The notes below the pieces were generated by a model, which was not told the DNA's origin, did not search any database, and saw only the letters and a program-made list of their open reading frames with translations. From an uncultured Oscillospiraceae bacterium (GTDB lineage Bacteria > Bacillota > Clostridia > Oscillospirales > Oscillospiraceae): a stretch of DNA of 64,000 nt. The stretch is taken from positions 1-64,000 of the forward strand of contig CANRFT010000003.1 in the NCBI GenBank assembly GCA_947629955.1, given 5' to 3'. Below are positions 49,203 to 61,165 of the stretch, one piece after another (the stretch's first letter is position 1; every line of letters starts with the position of its first letter). The translations under genes were made by a program, and so were the position numbers.

Positions 49203-50125
49203 AGGGGCCCCTTCACCGGGTGGCCGGCCAGAAAGGCAGCGGCGGGCATGGGCTTCTTGCCGTCGGGCTGCAATTCCGCGATCGCAAGGATATTACCGTC
49301 CCCACAGACGATTTTCAAGCCTTTTTTGTCGGCCTGGGCCACCGTCCCGGCGGGTTTCCCTGAGGTCTCCCCCGTCAGTTTCGTCCGCAAAATCTTGCAG
49401 CGGACGCCGTCCAGCGCCGTCACCGCCGCCGGCCAGGGGTACAGCCCCCGGACCTGGTCGTGGATGTGCCGGGCGGTCTGCCCCCAGTCGATGGGGGACA
49501 GCTCCTTGGACAGCATGGGGGCGTAGCAGGACTGCCCGTCGTCCTGGGGAACGGGCGAAACAGTCCCGGCGGCGATGTCCGCCACCGTTTTTACCAGCAG
49601 CTCCGCCCCCATCTCCGCCAGGCGGGCGGTGAGCGTCTGGGCGTTCTCGTCGATGCCGATGGGGGTCTCGCCCTGGGTCAAAATGTCGCCGGTGTCCAGC
49701 CCCTCGGCCATATACATGATGGTGACGCCGGTTTTGTCCTCCCCGTTCAGGATGGCCCAGTTGATGGGGGCCGCCCCCCGGTACCTGGGCAGCAGGGACG
49801 AGTGGACGTTGACGCAGCCGTATTTGGGCAGCGCTAAAATGTCCGGCGGCAGGATCTTCCCGTAGGCCGCCACCGCAATCAGCTCCGGGGACAGGTCCTT
49901 TAAGATGGCCAGCGCCTCCCCGTCCCGCATTTTGACGGGCTGATACACGGGGATGCCGGTTGACAGGGCATAATCCTTTACAGGACAGGGTTGGAGCCTG
50001 CTCTGGTGCCGTCCAACCGGCTTGTCCGGCTGGGTGAACACCCCGCATATCTCGTGTCCCGCCTCCACCAGCGCCCGCAGGGAGGGCACCGCGAACTCCG
50101 GGGTGCCCATGAACACGATCCTCAT
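49199..50125 (-). CDS. fmt: Methionyl-tRNA formyltransferase
   Basis: MRIVFMGTPEFAVPSLRAL; NVHSSLLPRYRGAAPINWAILNGE. Confidence 0.97.
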   Translation of the reverse strand: MRIVFMGTPEFAVPSLRALVEAGHEICGVFTQPDKPVGRHQSRLQPCPVKDYALSTGIPVYQPVKMRDGEALAILKDLSPELIAVAAYGKILPPDILALPKYGCVNVHSSLLPRYRGAAPINWAILNGEDKTGVTIMYMAEGLDTGDILTQGETPIGIDENAQTLTARLAEMGAELLVKTVADIAAGTVSPVPQDDGQSCYAPMLSKELSPIDWGQTARHIHDQVRGLYPWPAAVTALDGVRCKILRTKLTGETSGKPAGTVAQADKKGLKIVCGDGNILAIAELQPDGKKPMPAAAFLAGHPVKGPL

Positions 50126-50658
50126 TCGCCGCCCTCCGATTCAGCCTCCTGCTCCTTCTGTTCGTGGGCGGCCCGGTACTCGTCCATCTCCTCGGGGGTG
50201 TAGAGCTTGTCCACGTGCTCCACGAAAAGGTGGCCGTCCAGGTGCTCCAGCTCGTGGCAGAAGCACCTGGCAATGATCTCCTCCCCGGTGGCCTCGAACC
50301 AGTTGCCGTCCCGGTCCTGGGCCCGGACGGTGACCACGTTGGGCCGGGTGACGATGCCATACTGGCCGGGGACGCTGAGACAGCCCTCAAAGTCGGTCTG
50401 CTCCCCCTCCTGGGCGACGATCTCCGGGTTCACCAACTCCAGGATGTGCTCGTTCCCCTCCTCCATCACGTCCATGACCACCACCACCCGGCGGAGGATG
50501 CCCACCTGGGGGGCGGCCAGCCCCACGCCGTTGGAGATCAGCAGGGTCTCCTTCATGTCGTCGATGAGGGTGTGGAGCCGCTTGTCGAACTTCACCACCG
50601 GGCGGCACTTCTTCTCCAGGCAGGGATCCCCCCGGGTGATGATCACGCGTTCAGCCAT
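50122..50658 (-). CDS. def: Peptide deformylase
   Basis: GVGLAAPQVGI; EGCLSVPGQYG; CFCHELEHLDGHLF. Confidence 0.96.
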   Translation of the reverse strand: MAERVIITRGDPCLEKKCRPVVKFDKRLHTLIDDMKETLLISNGVGLAAPQVGILRRVVVVMDVMEEGNEHILELVNPEIVAQEGEQTDFEGCLSVPGQYGIVTRPNVVTVRAQDRDGNWFEATGEEIIARCFCHELEHLDGHLFVEHVDKLYTPEEMDEYRAAHEQKEQEAESEGGE

Positions 50659-50676
50659 ATCGTGTTTTCCTCCTTA

Positions 50677-53154
50677 TCAGTCCAGCGGGTCCACGTCGGC
50701 AAAGACGGTGACGCCGCGGTTGGCCTTGTCCGCCTGAGCCTGCCGCAGCAGATGGGCCGTCAGCAGGCGGATCTCTTTTGTGTTTTTGGTATTCAGGATC
50801 AGCCGGTAGCGGTAGCGGTTGTTCACCTTGGCCACCGCCGCCGGGGCGGGGCCCAGCAGCTGCCAGGGTTGGTCCCTGTAGGGCTTTTGATCCAGCGCCC
50901 CGCTGAGGGCGTCCCGGAGCCGGAGGCAGGTCCGCAGCACCGCCGTCTCCTCCAATCCGGAGGCGGTCAGCACGAACAGGTCGCTGAAGGGCGGGAAGTT
51001 CCGCACCCTCCGGATGGCGATCTCCTGCTCGTAAAAGCTGTCGTAATCCTGCCGGGCGGCGCACCGGATGACCTCGTTCTCCGGGGTGTAGGTCTGGATG
51101 ACCGCCTGGCCCTCCTTGCCGCCCCGGCCCGCTCTCCCCACCACCTGGGTGAGGAGGGAGAAGGTGCGCTCTCCCGCATGGATGTCCCCGCTGTACAGGG
51201 ACTGGTCGGCGGACACGGCCCCCACCAGGGTGACGTTCTCGAAATCCAGCCCCTTGGCCACCATCTGGGTCCCCAGCAGGATGGGCACCCGCCGGCGGCG
51301 GAACTCCTCTAAAATGGCCTCGTGGGTGTGGGTGGCGGACACCGAGTCGGCGTCCATGCGGAGGGTCTCCGCGCCGGGAAACAGGTCCCGCACCTCCTCC
51401 TGGAGCTTCTGGGTGCCTGTCCCCACAAAGTTCAAAATGCCGCCGCAGTTTGGGCACTCCTCCGGCAGGGGCTCCGAGTGGCCGCAGTAGTGGCACATGA
51501 GCCGCCGGTTGGCCGAGTGATAGGTCAAACTCACCGAGCACCGGGGGCAGGTGGGGGTCTCCCCGCACTCCCCGCAGGTGACCATCCGGTGGGCCCCCCG
51601 CCGGTTCAAAAACAGGATGGCCTGCTCTCCCCGGTCCATGGTCTCCTCCAGTTTGGAGGCCAGGGCGGCGCTGACGCTGGTGCCGTTGCCCCGGCGGAGC
51701 TCCTCCTTCATGTCCACGATGGCCACCCTGGGCAGGGCCCTCTCGTTGAACCGGTGGTCCAGGTGGAACAGGTGATAGTCCCCCTGTTTGGCGTGGTACA
51801 TGGTCTCCACGCTGGGGGTGGCGGAGCCCAGCACCAGCAGGGCGTTCTCCCTGAAGCAGCGGTATTTGGCCACGTCCCGGGCGTGATACCGCGGGGTTTG
51901 CTCCGACTTGTAGGTGGGCTCCTGCTCCTCGTCGATGACGATGACCCCCAGGTCGGGCAGAGGGGCAAACACGGCGGAGCGGGTGCCTACAACGACTTTG
52001 GCCTCCCCCCGCTTTGCGCGCTTCCACTCGTCGTACCGCTCGCCGGCGGAGAGGGAGCTGTGGAGGATGGCCACTTCCCGGCCGAAGTGGGAGGTGAAGA
52101 TGCGCATGAGCTGGGGGGTCAGGGCGATCTCCGGCACAAGGACCAGGGCGGTCCTCCCCCGGTCCAGCAGGGTGTGGATCAGTTGAAAGTACACCTGGGT
52201 CTTGCCGCTGCCGGTGACGCCGTAGAGCAGCGCGGCGGCGGGCCTGCCCTCCTCCGCCAGGGCCAGCAGACCCTCATTGGCCGCCTCCTGCTGGTCGTTG
52301 AGGACGATGGGCGCCGCCTGGGGCAGCTCGGGCAGGTCGGGCCGGCGGTAGACCTCCCGCTTGGAGAGGGTGAGCACGCCCCGCTTCTCCAGCGAGCGGA
52401 GAGTGGTCATGGACGCGCCGGTGAAGTAGCACAGCTCCTTGGCGGACACCTGGCCGATGGCGCAGAGGGCCTCCGCCGCGGCGTACTGGAGGGGCGCCCG
52501 GCTCCGCCTGGGGGCCACCAGGGCCATGGCGTCGGCCGGCGGCATGGCAAGGGCGGCGATCTGTTCCGACTTGTCCTTTACATTCCGGGCGGTCTGGGTC
52601 TCTTTGACGATGATCCCCCTGTCCGCCAGCGTTTTGATCGCCGCACCGGGGTCCGTGGTGCCGAAGGCCATACGGATCCTGCCCAGCTCCGCCGCCCCGC
52701 CGTTGGCAAAGAGCAGCTCTACCAGCTTGTTGGCGTTGGCGGAGCGGCCCGCCGCCTCGTAAGCGGCCTCCCGGTCCACGCCGGGGGCGATCTTCCAGCA
52801 GTCCATCAGGGAAAACCACAGCCCCGCCGGCAGCATGATCCGCAGGGCGTCGTACACGGTGCAGAAGTACCTCTCCCGCATCCACAGGGCCAGCTGGATG
52901 GAGCGCTCATCCAGCACCGGCTTCTCGTCCAGCAGGGCCTGGATGGATTTCAGCTTGGCCGTGTCCTCCCGCTCCCCCAGGGACAGGACCACACCGTCTG
53001 TCCCCCGGTTACCGGAGCCGAAGGGCACCGCCACACGCATCCCCGGACGGACCAGCCCGTCCAGCTCCGGCGGGATCAGATAGTCATAGGGCCGGTCGAT
53101 GGCGTAGGGAGCCGCCGACACCACGATCTTCGCAATATTGGCCGTGCTCCCCAC
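50677..53154 (-). CDS. priA: Primosomal protein N' (PriA helicase)
   Basis: LYGVTGSGKTQVYFQLI; DEEQEPTYKSEQTPRYHARDVA; zinc motifs CGECGETPTCPRCSVSL...CHYCGHSEPLPEECPNCG. Confidence 0.96.
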   Translation of the reverse strand: MGSTANIAKIVVSAAPYAIDRPYDYLIPPELDGLVRPGMRVAVPFGSGNRGTDGVVLSLGEREDTAKLKSIQALLDEKPVLDERSIQLALWMRERYFCTVYDALRIMLPAGLWFSLMDCWKIAPGVDREAAYEAAGRSANANKLVELLFANGGAAELGRIRMAFGTTDPGAAIKTLADRGIIVKETQTARNVKDKSEQIAALAMPPADAMALVAPRRSRAPLQYAAAEALCAIGQVSAKELCYFTGASMTTLRSLEKRGVLTLSKREVYRRPDLPELPQAAPIVLNDQQEAANEGLLALAEEGRPAAALLYGVTGSGKTQVYFQLIHTLLDRGRTALVLVPEIALTPQLMRIFTSHFGREVAILHSSLSAGERYDEWKRAKRGEAKVVVGTRSAVFAPLPDLGVIVIDEEQEPTYKSEQTPRYHARDVAKYRCFRENALLVLGSATPSVETMYHAKQGDYHLFHLDHRFNERALPRVAIVDMKEELRRGNGTSVSAALASKLEETMDRGEQAILFLNRRGAHRMVTCGECGETPTCPRCSVSLTYHSANRRLMCHYCGHSEPLPEECPNCGGILNFVGTGTQKLQEEVRDLFPGAETLRMDADSVSATHTHEAILEEFRRRRVPILLGTQMVAKGLDFENVTLVGAVSADQSLYSGDIHAGERTFSLLTQVVGRAGRGGKEGQAVIQTYTPENEVIRCAARQDYDSFYEQEIAIRRVRNFPPFSDLFVLTASGLEETAVLRTCLRLRDALSGALDQKPYRDQPWQLLGPAPAAVAKVNNRYRYRLILNTKNTKEIRLLTAHLLRQAQADKANRGVTVFADVDPLD

Positions 53155-53176
53155 CCCCTGTCATACAGCGTCCAAA

Positions 53177-53203
53177 GGGCAAGCGGGTCACCCCCGCTTG
53201 CCC
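53177..53203 (-). terminator. Hairpin between rpoZ and priA
   Basis: gggcaagcgggtcacccccgcttgccc. Confidence 0.5.
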
Positions 53204-53216
53204 CCTGCCGGATCGT

Positions 53217-53453
53217 TCACGCCTCGGTCTCCTCGGACTGCTGCTCTTGGCGCGCGGCGCTCTCCATGGTCAGCGTGCCGCTGGCCACCTCGTTGATCGC
53301 CATGGATACCGCCTTCTCCTGGAGGGGCTCCCCCTCCTTCTCCGCCGCGCTGGACAGCTTCCGGGCCCGATTGGCCACCAGATTCACCAGCATATAGCGG
53401 CTGGGCACCTTGTCGAGCAGATCACGAATGGCTGGATACAGTAACATGTTCAT
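53217..53453 (-). CDS. rpoZ: RNA polymerase omega subunit
   Basis: YPAIRDLLDKVPSRYMLVNLVANRARKLSSAAEKEGEPLQEKAVSMAINEVASG; between gmk and priA. Confidence 0.9.
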   Translation of the reverse strand: MNMLLYPAIRDLLDKVPSRYMLVNLVANRARKLSSAAEKEGEPLQEKAVSMAINEVASGTLTMESAARQEQQSEETEA

Positions 53454-53482
53454 TTCCTCCTGTCGGTAATACTGACGCAAGA

Positions 53483-54112
53483 TCAGCTGAGATCGATATC
53501 GGTGATCCCGGCTGCCAGATGGAGCCGCTTGTGGGTCCGGCATCGCTCCGCCTCCAAAATGGCCCGGATCTGCCGGGCGGCGTCCACCACCGTGTCGTTC
53601 ACCACCAGGTAGTCGTACCTGGGGCAGTCCCGGCACTCCTCACGGGCCTTCTCCAGCCGGAGGGCGATGGCCTCCTCCCCGTCGGTGTTGCGGCTCCTCA
53701 GCCGGCGGGACAGCTCCTCGATGGAGGGCGGGATCAGGAAGATGAGCACCGCCTCCGGGCACTTCTCCTTCACGTGGGCGGCCCCCTGGACCTCGATATC
53801 CAGCAGCACGTCCACCCCCCGGTCCAGCTGCTCCCGGATGACCTTCAGGGAGGTGCCGTAATAGTTGCCCACGTACTCGGCGTACTCCAGCAGCTCCCCG
53901 TCCCGGATCATCCGCTCAAATTCCGCCCGGGAGACGAAGTTGTAGTTGACGCCGTCCTGCTCGCCCACCCTGGGCGGCCGGGTGGTGAAGGACACCGAGA
54001 AGTGGATGTCCGGCCGGCTGCTCAGCAGCTCGGCGATCACCGTGCTCTTGCCCACCCCGGAGGGGCCGGACAGCACGATCAGCTCTCCGCGCTTTTTCTG
54101 TGTTTCGCTCAT
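53483..54112 (-). CDS. gmk: Guanylate kinase
   Basis: GELIVLSGPSGVGKSTVIAELL; FSVSFTTRPPRVGEQDGVNYNFVS. Confidence 0.97.
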   Translation of the reverse strand: MSETQKKRGELIVLSGPSGVGKSTVIAELLSSRPDIHFSVSFTTRPPRVGEQDGVNYNFVSRAEFERMIRDGELLEYAEYVGNYYGTSLKVIREQLDRGVDVLLDIEVQGAAHVKEKCPEAVLIFLIPPSIEELSRRLRSRNTDGEEAIALRLEKAREECRDCPRYDYLVVNDTVVDAARQIRAILEAERCRTHKRLHLAAGITDIDLS

Positions 54113-54369
54113 GGGGTATTTTCCTCCGTATCTTCGCCGCCGTCGAACCGGGCGGCCAGCTGGTCGCAGGTCAGGGAGGACCAGATCACATGGCCGCTGT
54201 CGGTCACCAGCACGGCGCGGGTCTTGCGGCCGAAGCTGGCGTCGATGAGCACGCCCCGCTCCCTGGCCTCCTGTCCCAGCCGCTTCACCGGGGCGGAATC
54301 CGGGCTGACCACGGCCACCACCCGCCGGGGGTTGACCAGGTTGCCGAACCCGATATTCACCAGTTTCAT
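54109..54369 (-). CDS. remA: RemA-like regulator (DUF370)
   Basis: MKLVNIGFGNLVNPRRVVAVVSPDSAPVKRLGQEARERGVLIDASFGRKTRAVLVTDSGHVI. Confidence 0.92.
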   Translation of the reverse strand: MKLVNIGFGNLVNPRRVVAVVSPDSAPVKRLGQEARERGVLIDASFGRKTRAVLVTDSGHVIWSSLTCDQLAARFDGGEDTEENTP

Positions 54370-54384
54370 CCGAAGCCCTCCCGG

Positions 54385-55296
54385 TTATTCCAGGTTCTGG
54401 ATCTGTTCCCGGATCTTCTCGATCTCCGCCTTGATGTCCACCACCGTGCGGGTGATGTCCAGATCGGAGCACTTGGAGCCGATGGTGTTGGCCTCCCGGT
54501 TGAACTCCTGGATCAAAAAGTCCAGCTTGCGGCCCACGGCCCCGCCGCCCGCCAGCAGCTCCCGGAGCTGGGCGATGTGGCTGTGGAGCCGGACCGTCTC
54601 CTCGTCCACCGCCACCTTGTCGGCAAAGATGGCCGCCTCGGTGAGGATGCGGGCGGGGTCGATCTGGGTGCTTTGCAGCACCTCGTTCATGCGGGCCTCC
54701 AGCTTTGCCCGGTACTCAGACACCGTCTGGGGGGAGCGCTCCTCCACTTTGGCCACCAGGGTCTCGATGGTAGCCGCCCGGCCCAGGATGTCCTCCGCCA
54801 GCCGGGCCCCCTCCTTCTCCCGCATGGCGTTGAAGTCGGCGATGGCCAGGTCCAAAGCGGCCAGCAGCCGCTCCTTCATCCGGTCCGGGTCCTCCTCCTT
54901 CTTCTCCACGGTGAGCACGTCGGGGAACCGGGCCAGATCGGTGACGGAACACTCTCCCTTGACCAGGATACCGCCGCCGGACTCGGCCAGCTGCTTCCAG
55001 GCCGCCTCGTGGACCTGCTGGAGGGCCGCGGCGTAGCTCTTGGCCAGCGCCTCGTTCACCGTGACGGTGAGGTCGTCCCCGCCGGTGTGGGCGATGGTGA
55101 CGAACACGTCCACCTTGCCCCGGCCGATGCCCGCCTGGACCCGGGCCTTCATGGCGTCCTCGGCGAAGATGTAGCTGCGGGGCATCTTGACGGTGCAGTC
55201 CAGATACCGGTTGTTCACCGCCCGCAGCTCCACGGTGACGGTCATATCCTCATATGCCTGTTCTCCCCGGCCGTAGCCGGTCATACTTCTGACCAT
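54385..55296 (-). CDS. YicC-family protein
   Basis: MVRSMTGYGRGEQAYEDMTVTVELRAVNNRYLDCTVKMPR; C-terminal LDFLIQEFNREANTIGSKCSD. Confidence 0.95.
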   Translation of the reverse strand: MVRSMTGYGRGEQAYEDMTVTVELRAVNNRYLDCTVKMPRSYIFAEDAMKARVQAGIGRGKVDVFVTIAHTGGDDLTVTVNEALAKSYAAALQQVHEAAWKQLAESGGGILVKGECSVTDLARFPDVLTVEKKEEDPDRMKERLLAALDLAIADFNAMREKEGARLAEDILGRAATIETLVAKVEERSPQTVSEYRAKLEARMNEVLQSTQIDPARILTEAAIFADKVAVDEETVRLHSHIAQLRELLAGGGAVGRKLDFLIQEFNREANTIGSKCSDLDITRTVVDIKAEIEKIREQIQNLE

Positions 55297-55326
55297 TTGG
55301 ATCCCTCTCATTCGTTCAGGGTGAGC

Positions 55327-55851
55327 TCAGCGCAGGTTTTTATCCACCCGCGCCGCGTAAAGGGCGATGAGCCCGCTGAAGCCGTAGTCATAGAGCAGAA
55401 AAACGATGTTGCCGATGAGATACACGATCCACCAGCCCCCTGCCATGAACGCCGGCAGGGAGGCCAGCAGGGCCGCCCCCATGGCCAGCCACAGCACCGT
55501 CAGGGCGGCGTTGAAGAACACCAGCTTGACCGCAATCTCCAGGGCCTTGGGCCACCGACGGGCCTCCACGACGGATTTCACCATGGGATAGAGGCCGAAC
55601 AGCACGGCGAACATCAGGGCGCAGAACTTGTCTGGCACCAGCAGGAAGGCCAGCACGGACACGGCCCCCCAGCACAGGAAGCCGGCCCGGAGATCGACGG
55701 AGATCACCGCCCCCGCCATGAGCACCCCCGCCGCCGCCACGATGCCGATGTTCCCCCTGGGCGCGATGGAGCCCAGATAGACCAGCACCAGGGCCAGGGC
55801 CGCCAGGATGGCCGGATAGGCCACCTTGGCCGCGGAGCTTTTCCGTCTCAT
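55327..55851 (-). CDS. Multi-TM membrane protein of unknown function
   Basis: Several hydrophobic segments, single long ORF in operon orientation. Confidence 0.65.
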   Translation of the reverse strand: MRRKSSAAKVAYPAILAALALVLVYLGSIAPRGNIGIVAAAGVLMAGAVISVDLRAGFLCWGAVSVLAFLLVPDKFCALMFAVLFGLYPMVKSVVEARRWPKALEIAVKLVFFNAALTVLWLAMGAALLASLPAFMAGGWWIVYLIGNIVFLLYDYGFSGLIALYAARVDKNLR

Positions 55852-55852
55852 A

Positions 55853-57358
<1,506 letters not shown>

Positions 57359-57359
<1 letters not shown>

Positions 57360-58663
57360 CAGGGCGCTTCCGGCAGGTCCGAGGGCTCCGGCTCGCCCTG
57401 GGTCAGATTGATGGCGATGCGGTAGTCCCCGCTGAGCACTCCCACCTCCGCGATGGAGGGCGCGATGTTCAGATAGACCCGGACGGTGGCGGTATACCCG
57501 CCGGCGGACGGCGTCATATCCTGGAGATCGGCCACCGCCAGGAGGTTCTCATCCGTGACGGCGTCCAGCAGGTCCGGCTCGCCCCGGACGGTGACGGAGA
57601 GCACCTTCGTGATGATGTCCGCCGTCCAGCCCTCGGGGACGTTGATGCAGTTGATGCTGCTGACCTCGAAGGTCCGCTCCTCCAGCTGCTTGTTGAGGCG
57701 GACGGTGACGTCCACGCTGGTCACGCCGGTGAGGTTGGTCAGCTCGTCGGTCAGGGGCACCGGGAAGGTCAGCACGTCTCCGTCGCGGACGGAGTCCAGA
57801 TTGACGGTGCCCAGATTGATGGCTCCCGCCGCCTTGATGGCCTCCACCGCCTCGGTGGCGCCGGCCACGGCGATGCTCTCGACGGACAGCTCCGCGGCGG
57901 CCTCATCGGCCCCCACGCCGCCCCCGTCCGTGAAGGAGACGACCAGCGGGATCTCAGCGGTGGCCTGGATGGGGAACCGGACGGACACCGTCTCCACATC
58001 GCAGGTCACATCCAGATCGAGCTCGTTGCCGGAGCGGTCCTCCAGCCGGAAGGGGAACTCCCTGTCCACCGTCTCGGTGAGCCCCTCGTCGTCCACGGTG
58101 ACCACGGCCCGGGCCACCTGGTTCACATCCTCCAGACGACCACTGACCACCACGACCTTGGGGGAGAAGTCGAAGTCCTGCGTGTCCCCCGCCAGATAGC
58201 CCTCGGCCACGCTGCCGGTGAACTCGCCCTCGATGGGGATCTCCTGGCTGCTGTACCGGGCCACCTCCACGGTGATCACGTTGCCGTTGACGCCGCTGAC
58301 CACGGTGAACTGGCTGGGGGAGATCCCGGCGGGCGGCGTCACGGTATAGCTCACCGAATGGCTCCCCTCCTCGTAGATGCCGGACACGTTGGCGGTCACC
58401 TGCACCGTCTGGTTGGTCAGGGAGGTCAGCACCATATTGGTGGCCTGCACCGTCACATTGGCGGTGTACGGTCCGTCCGCCAGCATCAGGCCCCGCTCCG
58501 CCAGGATCTCCTCCCCGGTAAAGGTGACGGGGATCCTGGTGATGGTCTTGGAGTGCGGCGCCTCATCGTTCACGGTGACAAAGAGCCACATGCCGATGGC
58601 GACGAAGACGGACAACACGATGTACAGAAAACGGCTGTCAAGAATCTTCTTTCCCATTTTCAC
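57359..58663 (-). CDS. cdaR: CdaR/YbbR-domain protein
   Basis: N-terminal TM then repeated YbbR-like domains (IPVTFTGEEILAERGLMLADGPYTANVTVQ...); next to cdaA. Confidence 0.88.
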
Positions 58664-59531
58664 CGTCTCCCTTGAAGCCCTTGAATACGCTGGTGAGCCT
58701 GGCGGCGGAGTTGACGATCCTGACGCCCTCCTCCTCCGAAGGCGTCAGCTCCGAGCGGAGGATCTCCTCCAGCCCGATGCGGTCCAGCCCGCGCCGCAGC
58801 GTCCCGTTGATGGCCACCGAGATGGCCCCAGTCTCCTCGGACACCACGGCCACCACCGCGTCGGAGTTCTCGCTGGCGCCGATGGCCGCCCGGTGGCGCA
58901 TGCCCAGGCTGTGGTCCAGATTCACGTTGCCCGACAGGGGGAGCATACAGCCCGCCCCCACGATGCGCCCCGCCCGGACGATGACCGCCCCGTCGTGGAG
59001 GGGAGCCTTGTTCCAGAACAGGTTTTTCAGCAGCTGGGCGGACACCGCCGCGTCCAGGGGGGTACCTGTCTTGAGCATATCGTCCAGGATGGTCTTGCGC
59101 TCGAACACCATCAGGGCGCCCACCTTGTCGGCGGACATGTCCGCGTAGGCCGCCGCCGTCTCGGTGATGGCGTTCTTCAGATCGTCCCCCGCGCTCTCGG
59201 AGACGAACAGCTCCTTGATGCGCCCGCTGCCCATCTGCTCCAAAAACCGGCGCAGCTCCGGCTGGAACAGGATGATCAGGGCGATCAGGCCCAGCTCCAC
59301 CGTGCGGTTGAGCACGTAGCCCACCACCCGTAGCCGCAGCAGATTGGCCAGCAGCATGGCCACGAGGATGAGCGCCACCGCCCGGACCACCTGGCCGGAA
59401 CGGCTCTTGCGGGCGAAGCGGAACAGGTGGTAGACGCCGAAGGCGATGATCGCCATATCCAGCACGTCAAAGGGGCCGATGAGCCTGAGATACTCCGGCA
59501 GCTGCCGCAGGAATTGCAGGATAGCGTCCAT
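58638..59531 (-). CDS. cdaA: Diadenylate cyclase CdaA
   Basis: TM N-terminus; LFWNKAPLHDGAVIVRAGRI; LGMRHRAAIGASENSDAVVAVVSEETGAISVAINGTL. Confidence 0.96.
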   Translation of the reverse strand: MDAILQFLRQLPEYLRLIGPFDVLDMAIIAFGVYHLFRFARKSRSGQVVRAVALILVAMLLANLLRLRVVGYVLNRTVELGLIALIILFQPELRRFLEQMGSGRIKELFVSESAGDDLKNAITETAAAYADMSADKVGALMVFERKTILDDMLKTGTPLDAAVSAQLLKNLFWNKAPLHDGAVIVRAGRIVGAGCMLPLSGNVNLDHSLGMRHRAAIGASENSDAVVAVVSEETGAISVAINGTLRRGLDRIGLEEILRSELTPSEEEGVRIVNSAARLTSVFKGFKGDGENGKEDS

Positions 59532-59695
59532 CTTTCTGCCCTCTTTCCCCGGAAGATCGACTCGCGCCCCTGTCCGGGGACAGGTTCGCAAAATCATTCA
59601 GGGTATTATACCACATTTCCCATAGGGATGGCAAGACAAACCGATAAATTTCACCGGTCAAATTCCTCGCTCCTACGGCAAAAAGGCGCGGTTCC

Positions 59696-60826
59696 TCACC
59701 GCGCCCTCTTGCCCTGTGATACGATCTGCCGGAAGATCTCCGCCGCCCGGTCGGTCTGCCGGGCCGTGCTGAACGCCGAGAAGCTGAACCGGACGGTGCC
59801 GCGCTCCTCTGTGCCCGCGGTCCGGTGGGCCAGAGGCGAACAGTGGAGCCCCGCCCGGACGGCCACCCCCCGCCTGGCCAGGGCGGCCCCGATCTCCTCG
59901 CAGTCCATGTGATCCACCGTGACGGAGAACAGCCCGCTCTGTTCCGCCCCCCGGTACACCGTCACGCCGGGAAGGCCGGCCAGCCGGTCCATCAGCCGCC
60001 GGGCCAGCCCTGTCTCGTGGGCGTGGATGCGGGATATCCCCTTCTCTTTGACGAAGCGCATCCCCGCCAGCAGGCCGGCGGCGCCGCACACGTTCTGGGT
60101 GCCCGCCTCCAGCCGGTCTGGGAGGAAGTCGGGCATCTCCTGGAGCCGGGACTGGCTGCCTGTTCCCCCGTACAGAAGGGGCCGCGTCTCCGCCCCGCAG
60201 AGCAGCAGGCCTGTGCCCTGGGGGCCGTACAGCCCCTTGTGCCCCGGCATGGCCACGAAGGCCGCCCCCCAGCGGGTCAGGTCCACCGGCAGCGCCCCGG
60301 CGGATTGGGAGGCGTCCACGATCAGCGGCACGTGCCGCTCTCTGCACAGGGCGGCGATCCGGTCCACCGGCTGGATAAAGCCGAACACGTTGGACACATG
60401 ATTGCAGATGACCACATCCACCTCCGGCGTCAGCTCCCGGCGGAAGGCCTCATAGACAACCTCCGCGTCGAACAGGGGGCCGGCGGCGACCTTGACCCTG
60501 ACGTCCGGCCGGGCGAACAGCGGCCGGGTGACGGCGTTGTGCTCGTAGCCTGAGATCAGCACCGTGGCCCCCCGCCTCACCAGCGAGTGGATGGCGATGT
60601 TCAGGCCGTGGGTGGCGTTGGCGGTGAGGACCACCCGCTCCGGGTCGCCCACGCCGAAGATCTCCGCCGCCAGCTCCCGGCAGCGGTACATGGTGTCGGC
60701 GGCCAGGGCGCTGGCGGGATGCCCGCCCCGGCCCGGGCTGGCCATGTGGGTCATGGCCCAGGCGGAGGCGGCGGGGACGCTTTGGGGCTTTTCCAGCGTG
60801 GTGGCAGCGCTGTCCAGATAGATCAT
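59696..60826 (-). CDS. Class V aminotransferase / cysteine desulfurase-family protein
   Basis: MIYLDSAATTLEKPQSV; VICNHVSNVFGFIQPV; MPGHKGLYGPQGTGLLL. Confidence 0.9.
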   Translation of the reverse strand: MIYLDSAATTLEKPQSVPAASAWAMTHMASPGRGGHPASALAADTMYRCRELAAEIFGVGDPERVVLTANATHGLNIAIHSLVRRGATVLISGYEHNAVTRPLFARPDVRVKVAAGPLFDAEVVYEAFRRELTPEVDVVICNHVSNVFGFIQPVDRIAALCRERHVPLIVDASQSAGALPVDLTRWGAAFVAMPGHKGLYGPQGTGLLLCGAETRPLLYGGTGSQSRLQEMPDFLPDRLEAGTQNVCGAAGLLAGMRFVKEKGISRIHAHETGLARRLMDRLAGLPGVTVYRGAEQSGLFSVTVDHMDCEEIGAALARRGVAVRAGLHCSPLAHRTAGTEERGTVRFSFSAFSTARQTDRAAEIFRQIVSQGKRAR

Positions 60827-61077
60827 GCAGTCACCTCGCTGTAGACCCCCTCCGCCGACTGGAGGAACACCTGCCGGGGGGCCATCCCCTCCCGGCGGAG
60901 GACCATCAGCGCGTCGGTGAGCTTCCGCTCCGCCACCCGGACGCAGTAGCCGCAGCCCTCCTTGGAGATCACCTTGGGGGCGCGGATCACAGAGCCGGCG
61001 ATGCCCGCCCGCTCCAGCAGATGGGCGGTACGCTGCGCGTGGGTCAGCGAGCGGCAGACGAACAGATAGTGAACCAT
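60823..61077 (-). CDS. DUF3343 (putative Se/S carrier-like) protein
   Basis: MVHYLFVCRSLTHAQRTAHLLERAGIAGSVIRAPKVISKEGCGYCVRV; 4-bp overlap with cysteine desulfurase. Confidence 0.85.
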   Translation of the reverse strand: MVHYLFVCRSLTHAQRTAHLLERAGIAGSVIRAPKVISKEGCGYCVRVAERKLTDALMVLRREGMAPRQVFLQSAEGVYSEVTA

Positions 61078-61165
61078 CGGCCCATCATTCCTTTCCTGAT
61101 CGAGGGGCGCGAAAACGCTCCTCACAAGGCATTGTATGCCCTGCGGGGAGCGTTCGTGATATGGT

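Noticed and set aside
51322-53397. 691-aa plus-strand ORF antisense to priA
   Set aside because: Shadow ORF of a strongly supported priA
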